DNA of 64,000 nucleotides from Collybiopsis luxurians FD-317 M1 (GCA_000827265.1 KN834757.1:1051554-1115553), one strand, 5' to 3'; positions 47,424-60,179 are shown, numbered from the stretch's first letter. Program-made: numbers and translations. The notes: generated from the letters alone by a model not told the origin.

Positions 47424-49632
47424 ATGAGATTGGCACAATCTCTGTACGGTCTTTTCTCCCTCTCCTATATCACCTCTGCGGGCGCAGTTTCTCTGCATGT
47501 CAGAGGAAGGCGCGATGAGGTCCCCACACTCGTGAAACGTGACGATGCCCCCAACTCTTTAGGGAATGGAAGTGTTTCCTTACAAGATATGTCCGACACA
47601 CTCTATTTCTCCAACATCACATTGAACGGGCTTGACTTTGAAGTTTCTATCGATACTGGATCGTGAGCCTCCCGATTTCAACTATCTCATCCGCTAAGCT
47701 GAGCAGATCCCGGATTCGACAGAGCCGATTTATGGGTCAGTTGAATTGTGTTTGCACCGATCCAACTTTTCAATATTGAAGCAAGTCCCCTTAGGTCGTT
47801 GGCAATGTTCCTCGAGCACTCAATACTTCGGTCCACGCAAACTTGACATACGGGCGGGGTTCTGTTGCAGGTTCGCTTTGTTGTTCGGTCAACTACATAT
47901 AGTTAATCTGAACCCTTACTCTAGGGTTTGTAAACGCCGCCAATCTCGTCTTTGACGACTTCGAAATTGAGAATCAGGTCTACGGTAAGTACTGAACAAC
48001 AACTTTTCCTTTGATCACCTTTGAACCTTGCTTTAAACAGTTCATGCTGACGCCGTCATCGAAATGCCCGGAAATTCGGGCACCGGAATGATTGGTTTAG
48101 GCCCAAGCAAAGGATCCCTTCTACGTTTCTTGCTGGAAAACTCGACCAACGTGTCTGGGGATCCACCTCTTGACCGTATTTTCCAGCGGAATACAACTAC
48201 ACCCAACGTACTTACAATTCTGCTCGGGCGCGACGAACAGTATTCAACGACGCCCAATACGAGCAACACGCTAGTTCCTCTCCTTGAAGAACAGTCGGGA
48301 CAAATTACTATTGGAGAGGTAATTCCTGAATACGAGAAGGTCACACAGCAGGCCAAGTTGCCCGCGCTGGTGGACAGCACTGGCCTCAACCAACATTGGA
48401 TGACCGTGTTAAATTCCAATGGTATCATTGGGCCTGACGGAAAACAACTCAATACGACGTCAACAAGTGAGGACCGGTCACAAGGAAAAAACGATCAACT
48501 ACGAGTGGTTTTCGATAGCGGGTTTACCTTCCCTCAGGTATGTCGCCGCTGTAGTCTCGACTCTGTAACTGAGCCATGGTGGCCTCAGGTACCTGCAGCA
48601 GTTTCCGATGCCTTTTATGGCCGGGTGCCGGGGGCTTCTTTCAATACAGAGTACAATCTCTGGCAAGTTCCTTGCGATTACGAACTCAACGTGTCGTTCA
48701 TCTTGGCGAACAACGAATATCCCATTCATCCATTAGACCTCACTGTACTTGCGGGTTTGAATGAAACAACCGGGGAAGATATTTGCGCGGGTTGGGTAAG
48801 TATTTGACGACCTTCTTAACGATATTTGCCCTGAAATTACCGTATTGTACTAGTTCCAACCAATCGCAGAGAGTATCGCTGACTCTCCCGCGTTTGGCGC
48901 TTTCGATGCTATACTAGGCGTTGCGTTTTGTGAGTTACAGTTATAATTTACCTGCGAACGATTTTGATAGCTTGGCCAGTGCGAAGCACGTATCTATTGA
49001 TTGATTTTGGAGACTTTGTCGACAATCCCAACTCCTCTGTGGCAGATCCCTACATCCAGTTACTCTCAACGGTCAATCGGACAGCGGCACATATGGATTT
49101 TGTCGATGTCCGACTCGGTGGCAAAGATATAACTGGCTTCCAGAAGCCGCTTCTGTCACCCAAAGATGCTAAAACTTCAGGCAGGCAGAGCCAGGATCTT
49201 ACCAAATCAGCTCTTCTTTCAGACCAGTATAAGCCTGTTTATCATAGGATCTGGTTCATCGTTGTTGTCAGCGTCGCGGGAGCTATTGTGCTCGCCTCAG
49301 TTGTATGGATTGTTTACATGCTCACTCGACGCGCTCGTCGTAGTAAGATTCGTTCTGAGAGCGCTTTCGTGCCTCCTATAGGATCTTACAGAACCCTCGT
49401 CATGAGAGAGAACCCCGGCTTAGAGGTAAAGGTCACATTAACTCATCATAGTGACTATGAATCTGGCTCTATCGGTTATCGCTCAGACAGTCCCTTCGAG
49501 CCTCCTATGGGATCCTACAAACCCTCAGTGATGAAGGATGATAGTGAAGAGATTAAAACAGCTTTAAACAATGAATCCGGCTCAAGTACTGGATATCATG
49601 ACCCTTATTCCGATAACCCTCGCAGCCATTGA
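47424..49632 (+). CDS. Membrane-anchored pepsin-like aspartic protease (family A1)
   Basis: Starts at ATG 47424 with a signal peptide (MRLAQSLYGLFSLSYITSAG). A pro-region precedes the first catalytic motif, DTGSADLW, assembled across an intron. Typical pepsin blocks follow: NLTYGRGSVAGFVNAANLVF, GNSGTGMIGLGPSKG, GQITIGE. The second catalytic motif reads VVFDSGFTFPQVP, with Phe where Thr or Ser normally stands. FDAILGVAFLRSTYLLIDFG closes the domain. Then comes one transmembrane helix (IWFIVVVSVAGAIVLASVVW) and a cytosolic tail of about 95 residues with a duplicated PP(I/M)GSY motif. Many N-glycosylation sequons are present. It probably works at the plasma membrane or in the endomembrane system; the substrate is unknown. 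About eight exons, all GT-AG. Confidence 0.86.
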
Positions 49633-49868
49633 TGATTTCTCATGTGTGGAACTTGGCATTTCTGTAGATAGACTCTAGCACTCCTTTTAACTTATTTCTG
49701 ACTATTAATCACAAGCCCTCAGGCCTCAGCTGAAGAGACATGAGATGTATCAGGGAGAAGCATAAGTAAAATACTACAGGTGAGTAAAAGTAGGTGAACA
49801 ATGCAACACAAGTGGGTGCCGGAAGTAATCGTGACTATAACTTATTAGATGCCGAACTCGAAGTAAAC

Positions 49869-52800
49869 TCAGTCATCGTCAACGAACAAAGAACCATCGC
49901 CTTCCTCATCGTCAGACGCGATATCAACGTATGCTTTCGCTTTGCCTCGAGCAGTTCTTGAAGAAGTTGCGCGAGGAGGAGGTTTTGGGAGATCGTCATA
50001 GTCCATGTCTTCCTCCGAGTCCGACTTGATGAGAGTGGGCTTAGCTTTTTTCGCTTTCGGTGGGGAGGCAGGTTTCATGCTTTTCGAAATCTTCCGAGCT
50101 TGGGGAGCAGCTTTGGCTTTCGTATCTGAGGAGTTTTTCGATGAGCCAGCCGACCCCGAAGCAGGAGAGGCTTTCTTGAAGAACCCATCGATCGTTTTGG
50201 CCTTTTTAGCAGGTCGAATGATCTCTAGCTCATCGTCATCGTCGTCGTCGTTGAGTCCGGAGCTAAAAGTGGTTTAGTACGAATACAGCAAACAATGAAG
50301 GGAGAATACCTCTTTCTCTTTGACGCTGGTTTCGCCTTAGCTTTCTCCCGGGCTTCTGTACTTTCCGTCATCTCCACGTCCGAATCTGAATCTAATTTCT
50401 TCGCGGCCGGTTTCGCCTTGTCCTTTCCTTTATCCCGAGCTGTACTTTCGGTCATCTCTATATCCGAGCCTGAATCGACCTTCTTCCTAGCCGTTTCCTT
50501 CTTGGCGGGTGCTTTCTTAGCAACAGGTATGCCGTCAAAGTCGAAGTCACTGTCGCCATCATCACCGCCGTCATCATCGTCGCTCTCTTGCTTCTTCTGC
50601 TTAGCCCTAGGAGCAGGTTTGATGGCTGGGGCGGGTGCTGCTCGCTTTTTTGCCGGTGCCTTGACGGGTTGGAAATCATCATCAGAGTCGCGACCGCCGC
50701 GTCTACCTCCACCGAGAGATTTGCGAGTCTGCAGGACGCCCTGTTTGCGCTTGCCTTTCTTAGTGGCATTTGAGCTAGCGTTCATCTTCATCTCGAACTC
50801 TTCTTCGGTTTTCTACAGCGCACTGAGCAAGCGACGGTCAAAAAATGGGAAGAACTCACATTCCACTCTGCTAAAAACTTGTCCAAATCCACATTCCACA
50901 GGTCCTTTGGCGACTTTTTAGACAGAACTATAATTTCCGTTTGCTGGTCGTCGGCTTGTCGACGAAGTTTCTCCATCTGAAAATGTATGGGTCAACGCAA
51001 TCGCACAGTGATAAGAAAAAAACGAAGTCACCTTTTCCTTCGTTAGGCTGTAGATAGGCATGCTCAACAGATAATCATAGTCGCTGGTAGATGTTGAGTC
51101 TCCCACGTCATCTTCCTCGTCCTCGCCTTCAGCTTCAGCCGCGTTTGAAGTAGCAGCAGCCTTGACCTTTTTGGGGATTGGAACAAACTTGTGAGCTTTC
51201 AAATCCGTGACGATGTCGGCTTTCTTTCGCGCGTTAACCGACAGTTTCTTGTCGACGATCATCTGAATGAAACGAGCTTGCTCAGAGAGGCGTTCATGGA
51301 CTCTTTGCATCGCTCCCAGCAAGTGGTCCTGCACGAGGATAGTAAAAAATCCATCCTAGCGGACTAGACAAAAATTATTCCTACCTTTCGCTTCTGATAG
51401 TATGACAGTCGAGAGGGATAAAACTCTTCCAAGATTGCTTCTGGTGACTCATATTTCCGAATTTTCCCGTCCAGGTCGAAACAAATCATGTTACCGGTAG
51501 AGACTTTGGAGATCAGTTTGAAGTATTCGAGGAGCCCCTTCTCTTCGGCTTTCGCAACTTCCTTAGCATCCATCTGGACTACAAAGTGGACGTTCTCGTT
51601 GGCATGATGTTCTTGGTAGTTCTACAGCAGTCAATTCAATAATGATAAAAAATTAATAAGATTTGAACAGATACCTTGACCGATCCATCCGTTTTTTCGC
51701 CGCCAGCCATCATAGCCTCAAGTTCACTCTTAAAGGTCTGTGTCCATTTGTGAATTGGAAGTTCGGTAATCTCTACCGTGGTATCATCGAGCTTGGTAAT
51801 AACACCTGAGACGTCGTACTTGTTTTTTGCGGTTTGCTTGATTTCGCCTTTGAATCCTCGCCACCACGGATGCATAGGGACAAGTTCTTCATCATTCATG
51901 AGGCGTCGGATGTTTGAGACGATATCGACGGGGTTAAAGCTGGGAATGTTTGTGCTCCAACCTTGACGTCAAGTCAGCGAGAACGTGAGGTCACGAAAGA
52001 ATCACTTACCAGTTCCTATACCTTCAGCCCCGTTGATGAGCACCATGGGAACAACTGGCATATAAAATTCGGGCTCAATGAGTTGATTGTCGTCGTATTG
52101 AGGGTTAAGTAGAGGGTCGTCATCAGGATGGAAAATTGTTCGAGCGATGGACATGGGCAGGGTATTAATGTACCTGCCCGAGGCATGATCTTTGCCACCT
52201 TGGTCCCTCGTTCCGAACTGACCACTGGGGAACATTAGATTCAAGTTGTTACTGCCGACGAAGTCTTGGGCGAGCGCGACAATTGTTTGAGTCAAGCTCA
52301 TATCACCGTGGTGATAAGCCGCGTGCTCTGCGACATAACCAACGAGTTGCATGACCTTGAAGAGTAGAAATTAGCATCTCAAAAGCTGCAGGTAATATCT
52401 GAACCACAAAACCTTAATCTCCTTTTTGAGATTCCTCTTGAAGCAAGCCCATATAATCTTCCTCTGGCCGGGTTTCAATCCATCAGCAACGGAAGGAATG
52501 GACCGAACATTATCAGCCATCGAGAACAGGATGAGCTCCTTGTTGACAAACTCGGAGTATGGGATCTCCTCGAGTCGATGGTCCAAGAAGGTGCCGGGCT
52601 ATGCCAGGACAATCTGAGTAAGAGTCAAAGGTAGGGAAGCCTGGGGGAAACTTACCCTGAACTGTCGAAGCCATTCCTTCCGGTCGTCCGCCTTCTTCTT
52701 GCTAAAAGCCAGTTCGATCAACTCTCGGTCTCCTTCCTGGGTGGGGGCGAAAGGGATGACATGCTTGGCCATATCACTAAAGTAGCCACGGGCATCGGCA

Positions 52801-55297
52801 TCGGTACTTGTACCCAATCCCTGGAACAGTCTTGAGTAGGAGAAGATACGAAGGATTTGGATTCTTACCTTGAAATATTTACTCTCCCATTTGTCGGAAC
52901 CGGGGGTGTCTTTTAACCACTGCTCATACTCTGGAATGGTGAAAAAGTCTTTACGTTGCTTCCCTTTCGAAACCTAAATGACCTGAAATCAGAATCAGAA
53001 ATAACAAAATGTCATACAACTCACCCGAACAATAGGCGTAACAAATTCCACCAAAAAGTCAGGGACCTTGAGGAGCGATGGATAGAAATGGTCGAGGAAG
53101 TTGATCAACAAGCCTTTAATATGGGAACCATCGTGATCCTAAGTAGATGCAATCAGCGAAAGCATAATTTTGCAACATCCGGAACCATACCTGATCGGTC
53201 ATTATCATCAGTCGCCCGTAGCGTAGGCTCGATACGTTCGAGTAATCCTTGTTGTGCTGCAATCCCATAATCTTCTTGATGTTCTGGATTTCTTCGTTCT
53301 TCATGATTTGATCGTGTCGAGCCTCTCGTACATTCAACAATTTGCCTCGAAGGGGAAAAACTCCAAAGTTATTACGTCCAACAACACCTAGACCTGCGAT
53401 AGCAAGTGCTTTCGCAGAATCTCCTTCGGTGAGAATCAGCGTGCAATCTTTCCCGTTCTTTGTCCCAGCATTGTTCGCATCGGAAAGTTTCGGGAGCCCA
53501 GTTAACCTGAGCAGGGCGTTAGTTTAATGCCGAAAGACGGGCGTGGATCACCTACCGACTACGCTTGCTTCCGTCAGTCTTCTTGATTTGCTGGTCAGCT
53601 TTGAACTTTGCCCAGTTGAGGATATTCTCGACGATTGGAGATTTTTGAACTGCAATAAAAGTCAGCAACAGATCAATGCATCTCTATCAAGATATCTACC
53701 TTTCTTCATAAAATCATCCGAAAGCACCGGTTTAGTTCCAAACTTGGAAGCAGGCAGCGTGAGCGTCTCCTTCGTCTGACTATCGAAAGTGGGGTTTTCA
53801 ATCAAAGAGTTGATAAAAATCCACATGTGGTTCTTGATCTGACCCGCTTTAACAGTAGCGGCCTTGTTCTTCTTTCCGATAGCAGTGATGAGGTTCTTCG
53901 CTATCTGGTCCGCCATGAGGTTGACGTGGGTTCCACCTTTGGTGGTAGAGATGGAGTTGGCGAAAGAGACTTGCATAAAGTTGCCATCGGACACGGCAAA
54001 CGCAACTTCCCAGCGAGGATGAACCTGCTCATAAATGACCATCTGCTTCATTTGAGCAGCGCCGCCCGACTGCTCAGCAGCTTCAGCCGAGACTGAGTTG
54101 AGATACAACTCCACATAAGACTTGAAGTTTTTGACCTTCAAGCGCTCGTCATTGAGGAACACCTTGACGTCCTTTACCGTACCAGCCATGTCGTAGACGC
54201 GCTTTCGTAAAAGTCCAGCCGTGTCGTCGTCAATCGAGTCCATGCCGAACCGTTTAAGGTCGGGGCGAAACGTAACACGAGTGAACTCCTCGCCCTTGGA
54301 GTTCTTCGTGATCTTTGCCTTTCCGCACTTGCTCATATTGTCTGTCCACGTCTGCTTGTACTTTTGGCCGGTATTCTTGTCCGCGGTTTCGATAGTGAAT
54401 TCATGGGAGTAGATGTTGGCGAGCTTGGCTCCATAACCATTACGACCACCGGTGAGTTTCTTCTCGTCATCGTCATAGTTGGAACCAGAAAGAAGATGAC
54501 CGAAAACGAGCTCGGGAATGTAGATCTTTTCGGTGTTGTGAATTTCGATAGGAATACCCTTTCCGTTGTTATACACCGAGATGATGCCTTCGTTAATGTC
54601 AATGGTGACCTTGAGTGTGTCCATGTTGGAGTCGTTGATCTGAAAAAGTGGTCAAGTTGAGGGCTAAGTATGCAATAAATGGCGCACCTTATTATCGGCA
54701 GCGTTGACGAGAATTTCATCTACAATTTTGAAGAAACCCGGAACGTATCGAACCTCACGATGAACCATACGCTTAGAGTCGGCATCGTAGGTCCACATCA
54801 TCTGTGTGATGGTCTCGACACTGCCAATATAAGAATCGGGTCGTTTCAAGATGTGTTCGAGTTGAGTCAACTGCAGGAGAGTCAAGTCAGTAGGATGACA
54901 ACAAAAATGTATAATGACGCACCTTCTGGTATGTATCGGAGACGGTCTTCTTCTTCTTCGCGGGAGCAAGGTCTTCTTTCATCGGAGGCACTTCATCATC
55001 TATCTCTCCACTCTCGTCCTCATTCACAGCATCTTCATCTGCATTGTCATCGTGGTCAACAAGGACCTTCTTCTTCGGCGCAGCTTTAGATTTCCCAGTC
55101 GCTTTCGTCGTCGCCGCCTTTGTCTTTGGTGCGGCAGCGACTTTGGTGGTCTTGGGTTTCGTAGTCTAGAGAGCCTATTAAATCTCATGTCGGAACAGCG
55201 TTTAGATTCGTACCTTCTTGGGGGCAGGTCTATAGTCGTCAGACTCGCTGTCGCTAATATCATTCATACCGAAATTTTCGCCCTCTGAAGAGCTCAT
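49869..55297 (-). CDS. TOP2: DNA topoisomerase II
   Basis: About 17 exons and roughly 1,500 residues. The start MSSSEGENFGMNDISDSESD precedes a basic, Lys-rich N-tail. The ATPase domain has LEHILKRPDSYIGSVE, VDEILVNAADNK, ISVYNNGKGIPIE and GGRNGYGAKLANIYS. The TOPRIM domain has LILTEGDSAKALAIAGL and MIMTDQDHDGSHIKGLLINF. The cleavage domain has SVADGLKPGQRKIIWACFKR and GGKDHASGRYINT, with the catalytic Tyr that attaches to DNA. The C-terminal 250 residues are a disordered Lys/Asp/Ser tail with nuclear signals and a duplicated SD(I/V)EMTEST motif. Type IIA topoisomerases pass one duplex through another, untangling replicated chromosomes. It is essential in fungi. Confidence 0.97.
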
Positions 55298-56257
55298 GGT
55301 GAAAGTTCGTGCAAGAGTGGGATTCAAGATCAACCGTCGTGCGAGTCGCGTTGACTGGGTTGTCACGTGCCTACGCGTTATTCCCACCCACAAGCACACC
55401 GCACGCGTTCCAACTATCAGCATTCAGCTCGAACGCGGTCACGGTCAAGCAGAGTCTATATCACTTTTTTTAATATCACGGCCCGTCCCAACAAGGGCCA
55501 TGGACTATGAAGTTACAAAGTCCACGCCGCTCATCTTCCGTAGGTATTCAGGGTCAGAGGTATACAAGACTAATTTCGAGTCTATAGTAATCCTATAAAC
55601 GAGTTCCCTAAGCCCATGCCTACCTACACACCCATAAAACACAGATAAGACCAGAGTATAGAAACGTCCAAGAGGAAGAAGAGGGGAGAGAAAAGCAATG
55701 AGCCGTTGAGCATGCAAACCCAAAACTAGGTATAGTATAGTAGAATAATAAATATCCGTGATTAAAGTCCATAAACGATAGTGATACACCGAAATGCGAA
55801 AAGGAGCGTGGAGCGGGAACCCTGATAAAAAGAAATTGGGAGAACGCTGGGTAGAAGCCAAATGGGAGAAAACCCTTGAAAGTAACAGAAAGGAACGTGG
55901 AGCGGGAACCCGTAAGAACCGGGAGAACGCTAGATTTGTGAGTGAAACCCAAAAGAGTGTGGACGTATGAACAAGAACAAGGTCACAAAGATCATAACGG
56001 CAAGCGGAGACAAAGGGAGCGCAGTATTAGAGGAAGAAGGACTGCAGAGTATGGGTGTGGCAGATGTGCAAGAGGGGCTTGGTGGTCAATGGATAAGTAG
56101 ACTGCGAGTCAGTCCGAATAGATAAAAAGAAAAAGAATAATAATAATAAACGAGAGGATCAAATCTAGTCAGAAAGCGAAAGATGAAGCGAGAAAACTGC
56201 GAATTATAATGAAAGATAACAAAATGATAGGATGAAGGAAAGCATGTCGAAGAAAAG
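55298..56257. other. Intergenic region TOP2 promoter / PIP5K 3' end
   Basis: 960 bp. The right part is the 3' UTR of the PIP5K gene and the left part the TOP2 promoter. Minus-strand frames at 55505-55952 show no motif. A pair of diverged direct repeats lies at 55802-55932. Confidence 0.45.
55802..55932. repeat. Two diverged direct repeats, GCGTGGAGCGGGAACC ... GGGAGAACGCT
   Basis: Units at about 55802-55850 and 55890-55932 share GTGGAGCGGGAACC near the start and GGGAGAACGCT at the end, with different middles. Not coding as far as I can see. Confidence 0.6.
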
Positions 56258-59097
56258 TTACACGAATTCCTGTGGATCGCCTTCGCCGCCTCTCATTATT
56301 GCCTTCATAAACTTGAAGAACCGTTCGGCGTACTCGACCGGAGGAACAGGAGAGATCTTGTGCTGCGGCACAACTATGTAAGAAAGTAGATCAAACACCC
56401 CAGGGGAAATCACTTACTCGATCTGCGCTCAGACCCTTCCAAAAGTTTTCAATCCTCTTCCCTGTCCCCCATGGCGTCAGGATATCGATAACTCCCAAAT
56501 AATAAATGGTAGCCAGGTCCGTATTCTCCTCGTCTGTTGCTCTCAACCCTCCTTCGTCCTGATAAAATATAAAGTTTAACCGGTTATCTGCACCTCTAGG
56601 TCCACCAAAATCCCCAGGAGTTCTTGGAGAAGAAGGCCCAGCGTTTAGCGAGTCAGGAAGTAGAGAAGAGTTCGACGGGAGGGAAAGCGCTTTAGGATCC
56701 GAGGACCGCATAGCACGACGCATCGCTATAGCCTCAGGTGTGGAGGTATACCCTCCGCCTTTGCCAACGCTGTGTACGTGATGTGTGGACAAACTTTTAC
56801 TCATGCTTAGAGCACCTGTGCTACCTCCAATTCCTCCATACCCTCCGTACCCATGTGTACCCACAGCTGACACGCTCCGGGCCAGTTCCTTTGATATCGA
56901 AGGTTCAAATACTTTGAGCGTCCGTCGACGAACATTGTCTCGGTTCCCACGTTGCATGTTGTGAATGCCGACCAGCAGTGAATAATCCATGACTGAAATA
57001 GTCTTGAGGAATTCTTTGTCTCTCTGAATAATCGATCTCAGTAAGGGATCGATTCAAGGGTGGTCGGCACTTACTCTCAGTTGCTCAGTCAACAACGCCC
57101 TCTTCTCCGGTCCAAGCTCAAGCTTGTGGTGTGCATTGATCCAATTCAGATCCTTCAGGACAGGGCTCGACTTTTTCTTTTCCTTTTTCCGCTCCTTTTC
57201 CGAATTCGTCGTCTCTGTCTGCGCATCTTGCCCAATACCATCAACTCCCGGAGTCTTTGCTTTCCAAAGCCGTCCAACCGTACTTCCTTTCAGGTCATAT
57301 GTCTCGTGGACATCTTTGTGAGGCGGGAAGAGATTGTTCATGATGACGAAATGGATCTTGCGACCACGAGGAAGTTTTACTCGATGAAGGCCGTAGAAGC
57401 GGGAAATGAGTGTATGAGGGTTGTTTTGGACATGATTATAGTAACTGAAAAGGTGTTACAATGAGGTTGGTCGATGAAGTAGTAAATTTCACTCACTCTT
57501 TCAGGACATGCAACAAAAATTTATGTTCTTTGTGATGTATCGTTTTAATGATGAACCGATAGTCTCTTGAAAAGTAGAAAAAGCTACCGCTCTTCCCTGG
57601 ACTGCCAAGTTCTGATAAGATGTATTTGGACGTCAAAGAGAGCAGATAGTCGGCCGGGTCGAGGTGAAAATAGTCCTCTCTGAGGGAACGAAATACCCAT
57701 GGAGCATAATCTTTGAACTTGAAGTCGTACTTGGCCGACGGTGTCAATTCATTACCAATGCTGCACGACGATGAGTATCACACAAGCTGGGATCATGGGG
57801 CACGTACATATCGAAACTGAATTTATGTTTTGCAGTGAAATCTTCATCTGTTAAGGGACGCTTGATTTTTGCTTGGCATCGGGATACCTGGTAGAGACCG
57901 TTGAGCCAGTCGTAGACAAGATCAGGAGATACGCACCCCGATACGAATACCAGTCAACATATTGTACATCAACACATAGTTGACATGATCTTCCCCGATT
58001 AAATTGCCCACAAGAGGAAAATCTTCTCCCTTCCTCGTTGCTTCCCGTTTCAACCCAATCCTGCTCGCCTCCCTTGTTAACGCGGCTTCCGCTTCCGCCT
58101 GTTTCGCCCGTTTCTCTTGCCTCTCCCTTCGAATCTTCTCAGCGTGAGCCTGGATATCATCCTCGACGTCATCCTCAGGCTCATCCTGTTGATATGGAAA
58201 ATACGACTGCGGTTGAGAGGCAAACTGAGTATGTTGTGAAGTCAGAGATGAACGTGTTGTGCGTGAGGGCAGAGTGCCGGCGGGAAGGGGGGCAACAGAG
58301 CCGGTTGTGTTGCGGCGATGAGGACGATGTATGTTATGGGCGGATATTGGTGGTGGTTGGAGATACTCGGTCTGAGGAACGCTGAGGGGAGGTTTTGAGG
58401 ATGAAGATGGGGATAAAGGAGGAGGTTCAGACTTTGCAGTATGTGAGGTTTCCGTGGATGTGCGGATATTGGGGACTTGGGTCCTGGCAGAGGCGCTGGA
58501 CAATCTCCGGTCTCGTTCAGTGGAAAGCTCGTCGCCGCCCGCTTCATCGCTTGCCGGCGGTGAAGGCGGTGGTGGCCCTTTCGTATCCTGCCCCAGCGTT
58601 TCTATGCAAGCCAATCCCTTCTGCGCGACCCTCTTTGCGAATGAATCCTGCATTGGCCCGGACTCTACATGGACTGTATCTGAAGTTACCTTAACTACAT
58701 GAATTTCCTGGTGAGGCATGGAAGTGCTGAGAAGATGCATAGGGTTTACTGCTCTGTCTTGGCGGAGGTCGTTGGAAGATTCGTTTGGGTGCTGCTGAAG
58801 GGTGTCGATAGATTCTGAGCTTGCCCGAGCTCTGGATGGAGCTCTTGACTGCTGAGCAGAGTCTGGACTATGAAGAGGTGCTGTACGGAATGAAGTGGCA
58901 GAGGAAGAAGCTAGGCTACTTCTGTTAGATATGAGACTGTGCCTTTGAATATTAGATTCGGAAGGCGGTGAATGTGGATGGGAACGGGGTGAAACAGGAT
59001 TTATTGAATCGGACGTTGAGGAATACGATGAGGAGGGTATTGAGGACGTTGTCGTGAGTGACATTGGCGGCGGTGTAGGCGCAGCTACGGTCGCCAT
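56258..59097 (-). CDS. MSS4: Phosphatidylinositol-4-phosphate 5-kinase (Mss4/Its3 type)
   Basis: A multi-exon gene of about 800 residues. The first 370 residues are disordered and Ser/Pro-rich, with a charged helix ([20 protein letters not shown]). The catalytic domain follows: [40 protein letters not shown], the ATP-binding Lys in [39 protein letters not shown], and [13 protein letters not shown]. The activation-loop end and C-terminus are [20 protein letters not shown]. The enzyme makes PI(4,5)P2 at the plasma membrane, controlling actin, endocytosis and Rho1 signalling. A long Ser/Gly-rich insert (TGALSMSKS and neighbours) interrupts the kinase between VGIHNM and [15 protein letters not shown] core, as in other fungal enzymes. 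The last splice uses the third available AG (GCCGCAG) to keep frame. Confidence 0.94.
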
Positions 59098-59437
59098 CGA
59101 TGTCTTTCTTTGAAGGGGGACAACGTTGAAACGAAAGGAGTTATTCCGACCCCGCCCTCCCGGCTTCTTTCTCCCGCCGGCGCGTGCTCACTCTCACACA
59201 TTCAACCAGCAAAAAGTTTTTTTTTTCAAACTGTAACCGGATGTACATCTACTAATTATACTCGTAGATACCACAACTAGATATCAATGAGGATAGGGAT
59301 AGATAGTGTCACAAGAAAAAAAAAAACTTACAAAAGTCGTATACACACGCATTTTCTTGACAGCTTCAACGTCAACGGCAGCGTACACCCGTTGCTCTTC
59401 ATAGCATTTTCAACCAGAGTCCGTGTTCCATCACTTC
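59098..59437. other. Intergenic region PIP5K promoter / MAGO 3' end
   Basis: 340 bp. Contains homopolymer runs (T at about 59217-59226, A at about 59318-59327). A pyrimidine-rich stretch just upstream of the PIP5K ATG may be part of its promoter. No gene seen. Confidence 0.4.
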
Positions 59438-60179
59438 TTAGATAGGCTTGATCTTGAAATGGAGCGAGATCAAGGAAAAGACGAAACACTGAAACCATAT
59501 GATAAGAATTCAACTAGACCAAAAGCAACATTCCACATACCCTCAGATCCTGGATGAGGTAGTAAAATACTCGCAACCCTTCTGGGTCTTCACTGTCCTG
59601 AATATCAACAAGCGAGCCAATTTTAGCCGTCTGTGATATCCTGCGTCAGCATATAGATTTTAACCAGTTGAATAGAACATGCCTCGAACGCAATATGGTC
59701 ATTTCCGATCCGAATCTCGAGCTCCTGCTTTCCAACGATATTTTTCTTGGGCCAGTTTGTGTCGTCTTCCCTGTATGGAGTTAGTGTACTGACAAATTGA
59801 ATGGCATTTAACGCATTCACTTGGTAATCTCGCTGGATTCGATTATCCTCTTGAATTCCTTGACCACGAGCGGACTAACCCACACTGCATGCGGTCAATA
59901 AGAATCCCATCCTTGCTCATAACACTCACTCTCTTTGCGGATCAAGCTGTCGTTTCGGTAATTCGAGTTGTTTGCATATCGCAAACGGCCATGAGAGTAT
60001 TCAAATTCCAGGAATTCATGGCCATGTTTACCCGAGTGTCCGGTGCTGAGAGCCTTTAGATTGTGTGAATAAAACTGAGATCATACATACTAGTAACTGC
60101 AGAATACCGTCAGTCATCATTCATTGACCAGATAAAGCACTTACCGGAGGTAAAAAGGATCGTTGTCTTGAGAGGACAT
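59438..60179 (-). CDS. mago: Mago nashi, exon-junction complex core protein
   Basis: About eight exons giving roughly 150 residues, the fixed length of this family. The blocks read [91 protein letters not shown] and the end [16 protein letters not shown]. Mago pairs with Y14/RBM8A and locks eIF4A3 onto spliced mRNA. Two odd splicing features are forced by conservation: exon 2 is only 6 nt (60091-60096, TTACTA), and the intron 59631-59682 is GC-AG (donor GCATGT). Without either, YYTG or FETAKIG cannot be formed. It is divergently transcribed from thymidylate synthase, only 102 bp away. Confidence 0.95.

Noticed and set aside
55505..55952. Hydrophobic minus-strand frames of 110-118 codons
   Set aside because: They lie in the PIP5K/TOP2 intergenic region, overlap each other in different frames, and have no family motif or splice support.
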